A DNA stretch of 64,000 nt from Actinoplanes sp. N902-109 (GTDB taxonomy: Bacteria > Actinomycetota > Actinomycetes > Mycobacteriales > Micromonosporaceae): the NCBI RefSeq assembly GCF_000389965.1, contig NC_021191.1:3845501-3909500 (forward strand), read 5' to 3'. The notes under the pieces were generated by a model that searched no databases, was not told the DNA's origin, and saw only the letters and a program-made list of their open reading frames with translations. Within the stretch, counting starts at the first letter, position 1, and the number at the start of each line of letters is the position of its first letter. Below are positions 52,662-62,004 of the stretch, in pieces. Made by a program: the position numbers and the translations under genes.

Positions 52662-55600
52662 ATGCGCGCTTCCCCCCATCCCCGACTCCGGACGCTGGCC
52701 GCGGTGGCCGCCGTCATCACCACGGTGGCCATCGCCCCGCTGCCACACGCCGCACCCGCTGCCGCGGGTGCGGCGTCGGCGCCGGTGACCGACGGCAACG
52801 CCCGGTTCCAGGTCCTCACCCCCACGTTGATCCGGACCGAGTACGCGGGTGACGGCGTCTTCACCGACGCCGCCACCTTCAACGCCGTCAACCGTTCGTT
52901 CCCCGCGCCGGCGTACACGACCAGCGTCACCGCCGACGGCTACCGCGAGATCCGCACCAGCGCCCTGACCCTGCGGTACAAGCAGAACAGCGGCCCGTTC
53001 ACCGCCGCCAACCTGTCCGTCACGGTGACCTCCACCGGCGCCACCGCCCACCCCGCGTTCCCGTCCTACTGCGCCGTCTCGGTGGCCTGCGAGGGCGAGA
53101 ACGCGCTGCTGACCGGCAACGCCTCCACCGGCTACGACCACACCGGCTACACCGGCAGCGGGTTCGCCGCCGGGTTCGAGAGCACCGGCAGCGGCGTGCG
53201 GTACGACGTCGACGTGCCCACCGCGGGCACGTGGCGGCTGGCCGTGCGCTACGCCAACGCGGTGGGCAGCGACAACCAGAGCGCCACCCGGACCCTGACC
53301 GCGCACGTCGACCAGGCGACCGGTCCGCGGCTGAGCCTGGCCCCCACCTCCTCGTGGGACACCTGGGCCACCGCGGCGGCGACCGTCAGCCTGCACGCCG
53401 GCATCAACACCATCACGGTGGCGCAGGACGCCGGTGACTCCGGCCGGGTCAACATCGACAGCCTCGCGGTCACGCCCACCACCGCGACCGGTTACCCGGC
53501 GGCGGCGACCGACCTGCTGACCACCGGCTACGGCGCCGGGCCGGCGTCGGCGCTGGGCGGGTGGTACCGGTCGCTGGACAACCTGCCCGGCGGCTTGCCG
53601 CAGACCCTGCATCCCGGCGTACTCAATCGGGGCGGGTGGTACCTGCTCGACGACTCGCGCACCGTGCTGCTCGGCGCCGACCACCGGATCAGCGACCGGG
53701 CCGCGCACGGCACCAAGCCGTATCAGGACGGCTACTTCTTCGGGTACGGCACGGACTACAAGCAGGCCCTGGCCGATCTCAACGCGCTCACCGGTGCCGT
53801 GAACCTGCTGCCCCAGTCGGCGTACGGGGTCTGGTTCTCCCGGTTCTGGGGGTACAGCACGGCCGACTACCAGAACAGCCTGCTACCGGCGTTCCGCAAT
53901 TCCTTCACCCCGCTGGACTGGCTGGTCGTCGACACCGACTGGAAGAAGCCGGTGGAGTGGGACGGCTGGAACTGGAACACCGACCTGTTCCCCGACCCGC
54001 AGGCGTTCCTGACCTGGACCAAGCAGATGGGTCTGGACGTCAGCATGAACATCCACCCGGAGATCGACAGCACCGACCCGAAATTCCCCGCCGCCAACAG
54101 TGCCGCCGGGGGCCTGCCGGTGCAGTCCGACGGGCACACCCACTACTTCGACTGGGCCAACCCGGCGCACCTGGCCACCTACCAGGGTCTGCACCAGCCG
54201 TTCGAGCAGCAGGGCGTACGGGCGTGGTGGCTGGACTACTGCGGCGGTTGCGGCGCCTCGATCTCCTCGGACCCGCACATCGGCGCGGACAACCTGATCA
54301 ACCAGGCCTACGCCGACCACGACACCGGGCGCGGGCTGCGCGGCTTCGCCTTCAGCCGGATCGGCGGTACGGAACACGGCACCGGCGACAGCACCAGCTT
54401 CGCCAGCGGCCCGTGGTCGGAGCGGCGCAACTCGCTCGCGTTCACCGGTGACACCTATTCCACCTGGGACACGCTGGCCTACGAGGTGCGCTTCACCGCC
54501 GCCGAGGCCGCCGCCGGGCTGGCCAACGTCAGCCACGACATCGGCGGCTTCCACGGCAACCACCTCGCCGACGACCTGTACGCCCGGTGGGTGCAGTTCG
54601 CCACGTTCCAGCCGGTCGACCGGCTGCACTCGGACCACGGCGACCGGCTGCCGTGGAACTATCCCGGGGCCGCGCAGAGCAGTGCCGAGCGGTTCCTGCG
54701 GCTGCGCGAGGCGCTCGTGCCCTACACCTACACCACGGCGCGGCAGGCGAATCAGACCGGCCTGCCGATCGTCCGGCCGATGTACCTCGCCTATCCCACC
54801 ACCGACGCGGCGTACACGGCCACCGGCGAGTACCTGTACGGCGACAACATGCTCGTCGCGCCGATCACCACGCCCAACGACGGCAACGGCAACGGCTCGG
54901 TGCCGGTGTGGGTGCCGCCGGGCTCGTGGACGGACTACTTCACCGGCACCACCTACACCGGCCCGGCCACCGTGACCATGACCGCGCCGCTGTCCCGGAT
55001 GCCTGTGCTGATCAAGGCGGGCGGCCTGGTGCCCACCCGCACCGACTACGTGCACAACCAGAAGGAGAGCGCCGCCACCCAGCTGACCGTGAACGTGGCC
55101 GCCGGCGCGAACGGCTCCTTCTCGTTGTACGCCGACGCGGGCGAGGGCACCGGCTACCAGTCCGGGCAGTCCACCAGCACGCCGCTGTCGTGGGCCGACG
55201 GCTCGCGGACCCTGACCGTCGGCGCCACCACCGGCAGCTACCCCGGCGCCCCCGCCGCCCGCTCGTACACGCTGCGGGTCGCCAACACCACCGCACCGAC
55301 CGCCGTCACCGTCGACGGCACCGTGCTGCCCGAGACGGCATGGGCGTACAACCGCGACAGCCGGACGGTGACCGTCACCGCGGGCAGCCTGCCGGTCGGG
55401 TCCGCCCACACCGTCGCACTGACCGGCAGCGCCACCGACAACCCGACGGCCGGTGCGGTGATCGGCGCCGGTGGGCTCTGCCTGGACGTACGCGGTGGCG
55501 TCGCCGCCGAGGGCCAGCCGGTGCAGCTCTACACCTGCAACCAGTCCGCCGCCCAGCAGGTGGGCCACGCCGCGAACGACACCGTCACGGTGCTCGGCCG

Positions 55601-56198
55601 CTGCCTGACCGCCGGCGGGACCGGCAACGGCGCGGCCATCACCACCACCAGCTGCACCGGCTCGCCGGCCCAGCTGTTCACCCGGCGCGCCGACGGCACC
55701 CTGCTCAACCCGGCCTCGGGACGCTGCCTGGACACCCCGGACGGCAACACCACGCCCGGTGCCGTGCAGCTGCAACTGTTCGACTGCAACGCCTCGGCCG
55801 CCCAGGTCTGGCGGCTGCCCCCCGGGACGGTGACCGGGCCGGGCGGGCTGTGCGCCGACGTGGCCGGTGCCGACCCGGCCCCGGTGACCGCCGTGCAGCT
55901 CTACACCTGCAACAACTCCGACGCCCAGCGCTGGTCGGTCCCGGGTGACGGCACGGTGCGGGCGTTCGGCAAGTGCCTGGACGTGGCCAACGCCGGCACC
56001 GCCAACCACACCGCGGTGCAGCTGTTCGACTGCAACGGCACGGCTGCCCAGCGCTGGACCAGCCGCGCCGACGGCACGCTGTTCCACGCCCAGTCCGGCC
56101 GCTGCCTCGACGACACCGGCAACACCCACACGCCGGGCGACCTGTTGCAGATCTACGACTGCAACTCCTCGGCCGCCCAGCAGTTCCGCCTGCACTGA
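52662..56198 (+). CDS. Secreted GH31 alpha-glycosidase with CBM35-like insert and two CBM13 domains
   Basis: 1178 residues; ATG with GAGGTG close upstream, 78 bp after the five-gene operon. Signal peptide to about PAAAGA. A CBM35/CBM6-like domain about 145-285 (CEGENALLTGNASTGYDHTGYTGSGFAAGF) interrupts the GH31 N-domain. GH31 barrel about 370-720: GVWFSRFWGYSTADYQNSLLPAFR, nucleophile Asp in VRAWWLDYCGGCGAS, acid/base Asp in LAFTGDTYSTWDTL and the SHDIGGFHGNHLADDLYARWVQF stretch. The C-terminal beta domains are followed by two ricin-type lectins (about 925-1178). Alpha-xylosidase, alpha-glucosidase and alpha-galactosidase activities all occur in GH31. The Tyr-Cys after the nucleophile is unusual. 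Confidence 0.88.
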   Translation: MRASPHPRLRTLAAVAAVITTVAIAPLPHAAPAAAGAASAPVTDGNARFQVLTPTLIRTEYAGDGVFTDAATFNAVNRSFPAPAYTTSVTADGYREIRTSALTLRYKQNSGPFTAANLSVTVTSTGATAHPAFPSYCAVSVACEGENALLTGNASTGYDHTGYTGSGFAAGFESTGSGVRYDVDVPTAGTWRLAVRYANAVGSDNQSATRTLTAHVDQATGPRLSLAPTSSWDTWATAAATVSLHAGINTITVAQDAGDSGRVNIDSLAVTPTTATGYPAAATDLLTTGYGAGPASALGGWYRSLDNLPGGLPQTLHPGVLNRGGWYLLDDSRTVLLGADHRISDRAAHGTKPYQDGYFFGYGTDYKQALADLNALTGAVNLLPQSAYGVWFSRFWGYSTADYQNSLLPAFRNSFTPLDWLVVDTDWKKPVEWDGWNWNTDLFPDPQAFLTWTKQMGLDVSMNIHPEIDSTDPKFPAANSAAGGLPVQSDGHTHYFDWANPAHLATYQGLHQPFEQQGVRAWWLDYCGGCGASISSDPHIGADNLINQAYADHDTGRGLRGFAFSRIGGTEHGTGDSTSFASGPWSERRNSLAFTGDTYSTWDTLAYEVRFTAAEAAAGLANVSHDIGGFHGNHLADDLYARWVQFATFQPVDRLHSDHGDRLPWNYPGAAQSSAERFLRLREALVPYTYTTARQANQTGLPIVRPMYLAYPTTDAAYTATGEYLYGDNMLVAPITTPNDGNGNGSVPVWVPPGSWTDYFTGTTYTGPATVTMTAPLSRMPVLIKAGGLVPTRTDYVHNQKESAATQLTVNVAAGANGSFSLYADAGEGTGYQSGQSTSTPLSWADGSRTLTVGATTGSYPGAPAARSYTLRVANTTAPTAVTVDGTVLPETAWAYNRDSRTVTVTAGSLPVGSAHTVALTGSATDNPTAGAVIGAGGLCLDVRGGVAAEGQPVQLYTCNQSAAQQVGHAANDTVTVLGRCLTAGGTGNGAAITTTSCTGSPAQLFTRRADGTLLNPASGRCLDTPDGNTTPGAVQLQLFDCNASAAQVWRLPPGTVTGPGGLCADVAGADPAPVTAVQLYTCNNSDAQRWSVPGDGTVRAFGKCLDVANAGTANHTAVQLFDCNGTAAQRWTSRADGTLFHAQSGRCLDDTGNTHTPGDLLQIYDCNSSAAQQFRLH

Positions 56199-56205
56199 AC
56201 CGTGC

Positions 56206-56234
56206 GGCCGGGTGCCCCGCGCGGGTGCCCGGCC
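56206..56234. terminator. Bidirectional hairpin between GH31 and MarR genes
   Basis: GGCCGGG and CCCGGCC pair with an inner CCC/GGG extension and a 2-nt internal mismatch. It starts 8 nt after the GH31 stop and lies 14 nt before the convergent MarR stop. No U-tract. Confidence 0.6.
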
Positions 56235-56247
56235 GTGCCCGGCAGGA

Positions 56248-56721
56248 TCAGCCGAGGTCCTGCGAAGCCCAGCCCGGGGAGTCCAGCCGGATGGGTGCGT
56301 CACCGACGAACTGGGCGAGCTGCGCCTCCAGCGTGGCGAGTTGCCCGGCGCCGAGGCGCTTCTCCCAGCGGGCCCGCACCTCGTCGAAGATCGCGGTGCC
56401 CTCGCGGATGAGGGCGAGACCGTGGTCGGTCAGGCGGATGTGTTTGCGGCGGGCATCGGCGGGGTCGCTCTGGCTGGTGACGTAGCCGCGCTGGGTCAGC
56501 ACCGCGATCGTCTTGGCCGCGGCCTGCTTGGTGACGGCCAGCCGGCGGCCGAGTTCGGAGGCGTTGTCGGCGCCGGCCTGGATGGCCCGCATCGCGTACT
56601 CGTGGGCCGGGCGGGCGTCGGGATAGCCGCGCCGGGCCAGTTCCTGGACCACCTCGTCGACCAGGTTGCGGTAGCTGCCGAGCAGCAGGAGGGCGAGGTC
56701 GGCACCGGATCGCGAGGGCAT
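56248..56721 (-). CDS. MarR-family transcriptional regulator
   Basis: 157 residues from the ATG at 56721 (in-frame alternatives further upstream would lie inside the divergent hydrolase fragment). The winged-helix domain includes ELARRGYPDARPAHEYAMRAIQAGADNASELGRRLAVTKQAAAKTIAVLTQRGYVTSQSDPADARRKHIRLTDHGLALI, with the recognition helix and the DARRK wing typical of MarR. Its start overlaps the start of the divergent truncated hydrolase by 2 bp, so its promoter must lie within that reading frame. Confidence 0.88.
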   Translation of the reverse strand: MPSRSGADLALLLLGSYRNLVDEVVQELARRGYPDARPAHEYAMRAIQAGADNASELGRRLAVTKQAAAKTIAVLTQRGYVTSQSDPADARRKHIRLTDHGLALIREGTAIFDEVRARWEKRLGAGQLATLEAQLAQFVGDAPIRLDSPGWASQDLG

Positions 56722-57457
56722 GACGGTCATCCCGCTGCTGGCCGCCTCGCATCGGGTGTTCGCCGTCGACCTGCGGGGCTTCGGTGACTCCGGCACCGAC
56801 GCCGACGCCTACGACCTGGCCGCGATGGCTGCCGACCTGCACCAGCTGGTCGAGCACCTGGATGTCGGGCCGGTGCACGTGACCTGCCAGGACATCAGCG
56901 GCGGGCCGGTCTTCCGGTTCGCGGCCGAGCACCCCGGCGACGTCCTCAGCTTCACCGCGGTCGAGACCACCCTGCCCGGGTACGGGCTGGAGCTGCTGGC
57001 CGACGTGACCAGCGGCGGCTCCTGGCACGTCGGGTTCCTCGCCGCCCCGGGCATCCCCGAGCTGCTGCTGGCCGGGCGGGAGCGGGTGCTGCTCGACTGG
57101 GCGGTCTCGATGATGACCGCGGTGCCGGGCGCCCTCACCGATGCCGACCTCGACGAGTTCACCCGCACCTACGCCCGGCCCGGCGGCTGGCGGGGCACCG
57201 AGGGGCTCTACCGCTCCGCCCTGGCCGCGGGTGACCACCTGCGTGAGCTTGCCGAGGCCCGGCCGCTGACCGTTCCCGTGCTGGCCGTCGACGGTGTCAA
57301 CGCCCCGTTCACCGAGCGGACGATGCGCCGGGTCACCCGTGGCGAGGTCACGGCGGTCACGATCCCGGCCGTGGGGCATCTGATCGCCCAGGAGGCGCCG
57401 GCCGCCTTCGCCGCCACGGTCGGCGATTTCGTCGCCTCCGTCGACCGGGGCCGGTGA
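56720..57457 (+). pseudogene. 5'-truncated epoxide-hydrolase-like alpha/beta hydrolase
   Basis: The reading frame (245 codons from an ATG) starts abruptly at VIPLLAASHRVFAVDLRGFGDSG, a point that in complete family members lies about 45-55 residues in. The missing part includes the first strands and the HG-P oxyanion motif. What remains is intact: nucleophile Asp in VTCQDISGGPVFRFAAEHP, and His in PAVGHLIAQEAP. The upstream sequence belongs to the divergent MarR gene, so the 5' end was replaced by a rearrangement. It lacks a visible promoter or ribosome binding site. Probably inactive, though a short translated product cannot be excluded. Confidence 0.7.
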
Positions 57458-57558
57458 GCCGTCCATCGATCACCACCTGCTTGCCAGGGCGGGCGGAGCG
57501 ACCTAAATTCATTGACGTACTTAAATGCTCTGACCTTCGTACGGGAAGGGGCGCCGTC

Positions 57559-58794
57559 GTGCCGGACCGCCGATCCGTCGTGGCCGCCGTGCTGGCAGCC
57601 GTCGTGGGTGCGTCTGTGACCGGGGTCGAGCCCGCGGTGGCCCGCCCGGCCGGGGCGTGGACCGGGGCGTGGACCGGGGCGTGGTCCACCAGCCCGCAAC
57701 GCGAGGCCGGGCCGGGGCTTCAGGACCGCACCCTGCGGATGCTGGTGCACCCGACACTGGGCGGGTCGGCGGTGCGGTTGCGGCTGGCCAACACCTTCGG
57801 CGAGCGGGACGTGACCTTCGACGGCGTCGGCGTGGCGCGGGCCGTCGCCGCGGGGTCGGCCGAGCCGGCCGCCGGCACCGTACGGCCGGTCACCTTCCAC
57901 GGCCGCCCGGCGGTCACGGTCGCGGCGGGCACGCAGGTCCTCAGCGACCCGGTGCCGCTCGGGGTGGCGTACGGCCAGGATCTCGCGGTTGATCTGCATG
58001 TCGCGGACGGCGGCGACGCGGCGGTCGTCACCGGCCACGACGCGGCGCAAGGAACCCAGTTCGTTGCGGAGGGTGACCAGGTCGGCGCGGGTGCGGCGGC
58101 GTTCGCCGGGACCCTGACGTCGTGGTTCTGGCTGGCCGGTGTGGACGTGCGGCCGGCGGCCGGGGTGCGGGGCAGCATCGTGGCGCTCGGGGATTCCATC
58201 ACCGACGGTGCCTACACGACGTGGAACGGCAACGACCGCTGGACCGACGACCTCGCCGCCCGGCTGCAGGCGCTGCCCGCCCGGCGCCGGCTCGGCGTGC
58301 TCAACCAGGGGATCGGCGGCAACCAGGTGCTCACCGACCGCACCGACTGTTGCGGCGGCGGCACCAGCATCGCGGCCCTCCGCCGGGAACGGGCCGACGT
58401 GCGGCTGCAGACCGGCGTGCGCTACCTGATCCTCGCCGACGGCATCAACGACATCGGGTACGGCGCGAGCGCGGACGCCCTGATCACCGGGCTGGCGACG
58501 ATCGCCGGCCGGGCCCGGGCGGCGGGCATCCGGGTGATCGGGGCGACGATCACCCCGTACGGCTGTGCCGAGGGGTGTTTCACCGCCGCGCAGGAAGCGG
58601 TCCGGCAGCGGGTGAACGCCTGGATCCGCACCACCCGGGCGGTCGACGGGGTGGCCGATTTCGACGCCGCGGTGCGCGACCCGCTGGACCCGGGCCGGGT
58701 GCTGCCGGCGTACCAGGCCGACCACCTGCACCCCAACGTCGCCGGGCAGCGGGCGATGGCGGCGGCCATCGACCTGGGCCTGTTCCGGGCGTGA
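57559..58794 (+). CDS. Secreted SGNH/GDSL hydrolase
   Basis: 411 residues from a GTG 8 nt after GAAGGGG. Signal peptide to about AVARPAG, then AWTGAWTGAW, a perfect in-frame triplication of a 12-nt unit. An N-terminal beta domain (about 45-200) precedes the SGNH catalytic domain: block I IVALGDSITDGAYTTW (Ser about 216), II NQGIGGN, III LADGINDIGYG, V YQADHLHPNVAGQRAM. This is the full-length actinobacterial GDSL lipase/esterase type with a CBM-like N-domain. It probably acts on polysaccharide esters or lipids outside the cell. The AT-rich 100 bp upstream (TTGACG at about 57513) holds its promoter. Confidence 0.88.
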   Translation: MPDRRSVVAAVLAAVVGASVTGVEPAVARPAGAWTGAWTGAWSTSPQREAGPGLQDRTLRMLVHPTLGGSAVRLRLANTFGERDVTFDGVGVARAVAAGSAEPAAGTVRPVTFHGRPAVTVAAGTQVLSDPVPLGVAYGQDLAVDLHVADGGDAAVVTGHDAAQGTQFVAEGDQVGAGAAAFAGTLTSWFWLAGVDVRPAAGVRGSIVALGDSITDGAYTTWNGNDRWTDDLAARLQALPARRRLGVLNQGIGGNQVLTDRTDCCGGGTSIAALRRERADVRLQTGVRYLILADGINDIGYGASADALITGLATIAGRARAAGIRVIGATITPYGCAEGCFTAAQEAVRQRVNAWIRTTRAVDGVADFDAAVRDPLDPGRVLPAYQADHLHPNVAGQRAMAAAIDLGLFRA

Positions 58795-58815
58795 CCGGCG
58801 GCGCCCGGCGCGCGG

Positions 58816-59820
58816 TCAGGACGCGATCGTCAGGGTGCCGATGCCGCCGACGGCGTCGATGTCGAGGCCGGGGGTCTGCGCGATGTCGCCCGACCGCAGC
58901 GTCGTCCCCTTACGGATCTCGCTGCGCCGGCGGTCGTACAGGATGACGTCACCGGCGCCGCGGCGGACCGCGACCCGCGCGGGGGCCACCTGTCCGGTGC
59001 GGATGCGCCACTCGTGCACGCCGCCGGTCATCCGGACCGGCACCGTGGCGCGCTGCTGGTCCAGCGTCAGGTCGATGGTGGCGGCCCCGCCGGTCAGGTC
59101 GATGCGGCTGACCGTGCCGCGGCCCATGTCGAAGGATGCCCGCTCGACCCCGCCGGTCATCCGCAGCCGCCAGGTGACCCGATCGCTGAGCTGCACGTCG
59201 ACCCGGCCCGATCCGGGTGAGCCGCCGGGCCCGACGGTCAGCCGGACCACCCCGCCGGTCAGGGCGGCCCGGGCGGTGATCCCGGCGTCGGGCGGGGTGC
59301 TGACCCGGAACTTGTCGGCACCGAGCGCGGCGGTGCGTACCGACAGCCGGGTGGTGTCGTCCACAAGCTCGAACTCCAGAGCAGCAGGTGGTGCCGCCGG
59401 TCCGGTCGTGGTGGACCGCGGGGACCCGGTTGCCGGGGACGGGCTCGCCGCCGGCGGGACTGCGGTGGCGGCCGGGGGCGGGGCGGCGGCCCGCGGGGGA
59501 GCGGGGTCGGCGTCCCGCCGGGCCAGCACGAGGCCCGCGCCGACCAGCAGCAGCACGGCAGACCCGGCACCCAGCAGGGCCGGGGTGCGCCGGCGTCGCC
59601 GGGGCGGCTCGGCCAGGGGTGCCGGCCGGCCGGCGGGTGCGGGGGCCGGCACGGGGGCGATCCGGGTGAAGAGCCCGGCATCGGCGCGCACCGGCTCGGC
59701 GGCGGGATCCTCGTAGCGGTCGGCCGCCGGCCCCATCCGGTGCGGGGCGTCCGGCCAGTAGGCGGCGATGTCGGGCAGGACCGGTCCGGAAGGGCTCTGA
59801 TCCGGGGCGGAATGGTGCAT
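58816..59820 (-). CDS. Membrane-anchored protein with beta-solenoid-like exported domain
   Basis: 334 residues; the ATG at 59820 has GAGGAG 7 nt upstream. Cytoplasmic N-terminus about 1-78 ends in RRRRR, one transmembrane helix (TPALLGAGSAVLLLVGAGLVL), then a Pro/Ala/Ser/Thr-rich stretch. The exported domain (about 150-334) repeats a turn motif every about 25-30 residues: ALTGGVVRLTV, RMTGGVERASF, DLTGGAATIDL, RMTGGVHEWRI. This suggests stacked beta-strands as in DUF4097-type proteins. No catalytic motif. Function unknown. Confidence 0.78.
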   Translation of the reverse strand: MHHSAPDQSPSGPVLPDIAAYWPDAPHRMGPAADRYEDPAAEPVRADAGLFTRIAPVPAPAPAGRPAPLAEPPRRRRRTPALLGAGSAVLLLVGAGLVLARRDADPAPPRAAAPPPAATAVPPAASPSPATGSPRSTTTGPAAPPAALEFELVDDTTRLSVRTAALGADKFRVSTPPDAGITARAALTGGVVRLTVGPGGSPGSGRVDVQLSDRVTWRLRMTGGVERASFDMGRGTVSRIDLTGGAATIDLTLDQQRATVPVRMTGGVHEWRIRTGQVAPARVAVRRGAGDVILYDRRRSEIRKGTTLRSGDIAQTPGLDIDAVGGIGTLTIAS

Positions 59821-59907
59821 GTGATGCTCCTCGCTGCTGCCCAACCTTTCCCTTTCTCGTACGGTTCCCCGGGCCCCATCGTTCGAACCGGCGATCATTT
59901 CCGGCGT

Positions 59908-62004
59908 TCACCAGGTCCACTTCTGCAGGGCGGCGCCGGTGCAGGTCTGGAGCACGACCGCGGCCTTCTTGGCCGAGGAGGCGGCGGCCAGGCACAACGT
60001 CGTCCGGCCGGCCGGCCGGACCGTGCCGTCGGTGCCGAACTGCCAGGTCTGCGCGCCGGTCTTGTTGCAGGTGTAGGTCTGGATCCTCGCGCCCGCGACG
60101 AAGGAGCTGGACGGCACGTCGGCGCAGTTTCCCATGACGTGCAGCGTGCGGTCGTCGGGCAGCCGGGTGAGAGCCTGCGCCTTGGAGTGGTTGCAGGCGT
60201 AGGTCTGCAGCCGGGTGCGGATCGCCGTGGCCGAGGACGGGATGTCGACGCACCGGCCGGTGCTGTTCCTGAGCTCGCTCATCAGCGGCCTGGGGCCCTT
60301 GGCGACCTGGACGATCCTGGCCACGGACGGTACCCCGGCGGCGTCGACGACGAACAGCATGTAGTAGCCCGGGGGCGCCACGCCGCCGTTGGGCGGGCCG
60401 GTGACCGTCACGGTGGTGCCGGTGGTGGTGAAGTGCAGCGGGATGTAGCGCTGGCCCTGGTCCACGCCGTGGGTGACGTCGCCCAGCCCGACGAGCGCGA
60501 CCTTGCGGATGCTCGCGGCCTGTTCGGAGGTGACGGTGAAGGACCCGCCGATGCCGATGCCGGTCGGCGCGGTGCCGATGACCGGCCGGTCGGCGGGGCT
60601 GCCGCTGCCGTCCTTCGCGAACAGGTACGGCGGGGAGAAGTACTCGATGTTCTTCTCCAGGTAGCCCAGCGTCATGCAGATGCCGCAGACCCCGCCGCCG
60701 CCGGTCATGACCCGGCCGTCGGGCAGCAGCGTGGCCGTCGAGTGGTACTGCCGGATGCGGCTCGCGCTCGCCAGCACGCTCCACCGGCCGGTGGCCGGGT
60801 TCCAGCGCTCGGCCGTGGTCACCGCGTGGTCGAGATCGACCAGGGTGGAGGAGGCCGCACTGCTCATGCCGCCGGTGGCCAGCACCGACCCGTCGGCCAG
60901 CAGGGTGGCGTCGAACTGCCGCCGGCCGGTCGCCAGGGAGCCCGTCGTGGCAACCGTCGCGGCCGGGACGGCGCCGTTGCTGATCACCACGGCGGTCTTG
61001 GTCGGCACGTTGGCCCGGCCGCCCTCCGTGCTGTTGCCGCCGCCCACGACCAGGGACTTACCGATGTCGTACGTCGAGAAGCTGCCGTAGTCGCGATGGA
61101 TGCTGTCGCGCGTCACGGTCGCCGTGACGGCACCGTTGCCCGCGGTGTTGATCGTGTACCCGGTGGTGTAGGGGCCGAGCAGGGCGAGCTGGGTGTCCGG
61201 GCGTGAGCTCAGGAACGGGTACGTGCGGCCGCTGGCCTTGGTGAAGGTGGTCAGCGCGCGGATGGCACCGTCGGCCTGGTAGACCTCGGCGGTCGTGGCG
61301 CCGCCGCCGATGATGACCTCCTCGCCGTTGGCGGTCTGCGCCACCGAGGGGTACCAGCGCGGTGCGGCCATGTCCGGCCCGCGGGTCCAGGTCTGGGTAC
61401 GCCAGTCGAAGATATGGGTCTGAACGGTGCCCTCGAGAGCGGAATTCGCATTTCCGCCGGCCACCAGAATGCGCCCGTCGGGCAGATGCGCGAAACCGGC
61501 GCAGAAGATGTTGGAGCCCTGGAGATCGACCCTGGTGAGGGTGTTGTCGGCCGGGTTCCACACCATTGCCCGGGTGAAGGTGTGATGCGGGTACGATTCG
61601 GCGGCATTGTCGCCGACGGAGTCCCAGATCAACACTTTCCCGTTGGGCAGCACCGCCTGGAAGACCGGGACCACGGGGGTGCCGACGACCGCGCTCCAGG
61701 CGCCCGCCTGTCCCGGGTCGGCTGCCGCTGCCCTGGTCCGGGCGGCGGTGCCGGGGCGCAGGCCGGTCGCGCGCTGGATGCGCGCGGCGTTGGCGGTGGT
61801 CTGCTGCTCGATGGTGCTGACCGGGGTGCCGGCCAGGTCCTCGGCCAGGTGCTCGCGCTCGTCACCCCCGGCCGGGGCGTGCCCGTGCGCGGGCCCGGCC
61901 GGGGCGGACGGGCGGGCGGTGCGGACCGGGCCGTTGGCGCCGGCTCCGAGCAGCGCCACAATGGACAGAATTGCAGATCCCACAAGACGACGACGCGCAG
62001 CCAT
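59908..62004 (-). CDS. Secreted copper radical oxidase (AA5 galactose/glyoxal oxidase-like) with CBM13-like domain
   Basis: 698 residues; no Shine-Dalgarno, with TATTAA about 9 nt before the ATG, so possibly leaderless. Signal peptide or anchor about 1-25. Kelch propeller about 100-450 with every AA5 ligand recognisable: thioether Cys 168 (SNIFCAGFAHLPDGRILVAGG), Tyr 218 (APRWYPS), axial Tyr 420 and His 421 (RIRQYHSTATLLPDGRV), and His 512 in the following DUF1929 domain (GDVTHGVDQGQRYIPLHF). A ricin-like domain (about 580-698) replaces the usual tail. Oxidises a primary alcohol or aldehyde to give H2O2. Galactosyl residues are plausible substrates in this neighbourhood. Confidence 0.9.
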   Translation of the reverse strand: MAARRRLVGSAILSIVALLGAGANGPVRTARPSAPAGPAHGHAPAGGDEREHLAEDLAGTPVSTIEQQTTANAARIQRATGLRPGTAARTRAAAADPGQAGAWSAVVGTPVVPVFQAVLPNGKVLIWDSVGDNAAESYPHHTFTRAMVWNPADNTLTRVDLQGSNIFCAGFAHLPDGRILVAGGNANSALEGTVQTHIFDWRTQTWTRGPDMAAPRWYPSVAQTANGEEVIIGGGATTAEVYQADGAIRALTTFTKASGRTYPFLSSRPDTQLALLGPYTTGYTINTAGNGAVTATVTRDSIHRDYGSFSTYDIGKSLVVGGGNSTEGGRANVPTKTAVVISNGAVPAATVATTGSLATGRRQFDATLLADGSVLATGGMSSAASSTLVDLDHAVTTAERWNPATGRWSVLASASRIRQYHSTATLLPDGRVMTGGGGVCGICMTLGYLEKNIEYFSPPYLFAKDGSGSPADRPVIGTAPTGIGIGGSFTVTSEQAASIRKVALVGLGDVTHGVDQGQRYIPLHFTTTGTTVTVTGPPNGGVAPPGYYMLFVVDAAGVPSVARIVQVAKGPRPLMSELRNSTGRCVDIPSSATAIRTRLQTYACNHSKAQALTRLPDDRTLHVMGNCADVPSSSFVAGARIQTYTCNKTGAQTWQFGTDGTVRPAGRTTLCLAAASSAKKAAVVLQTCTGAALQKWTW

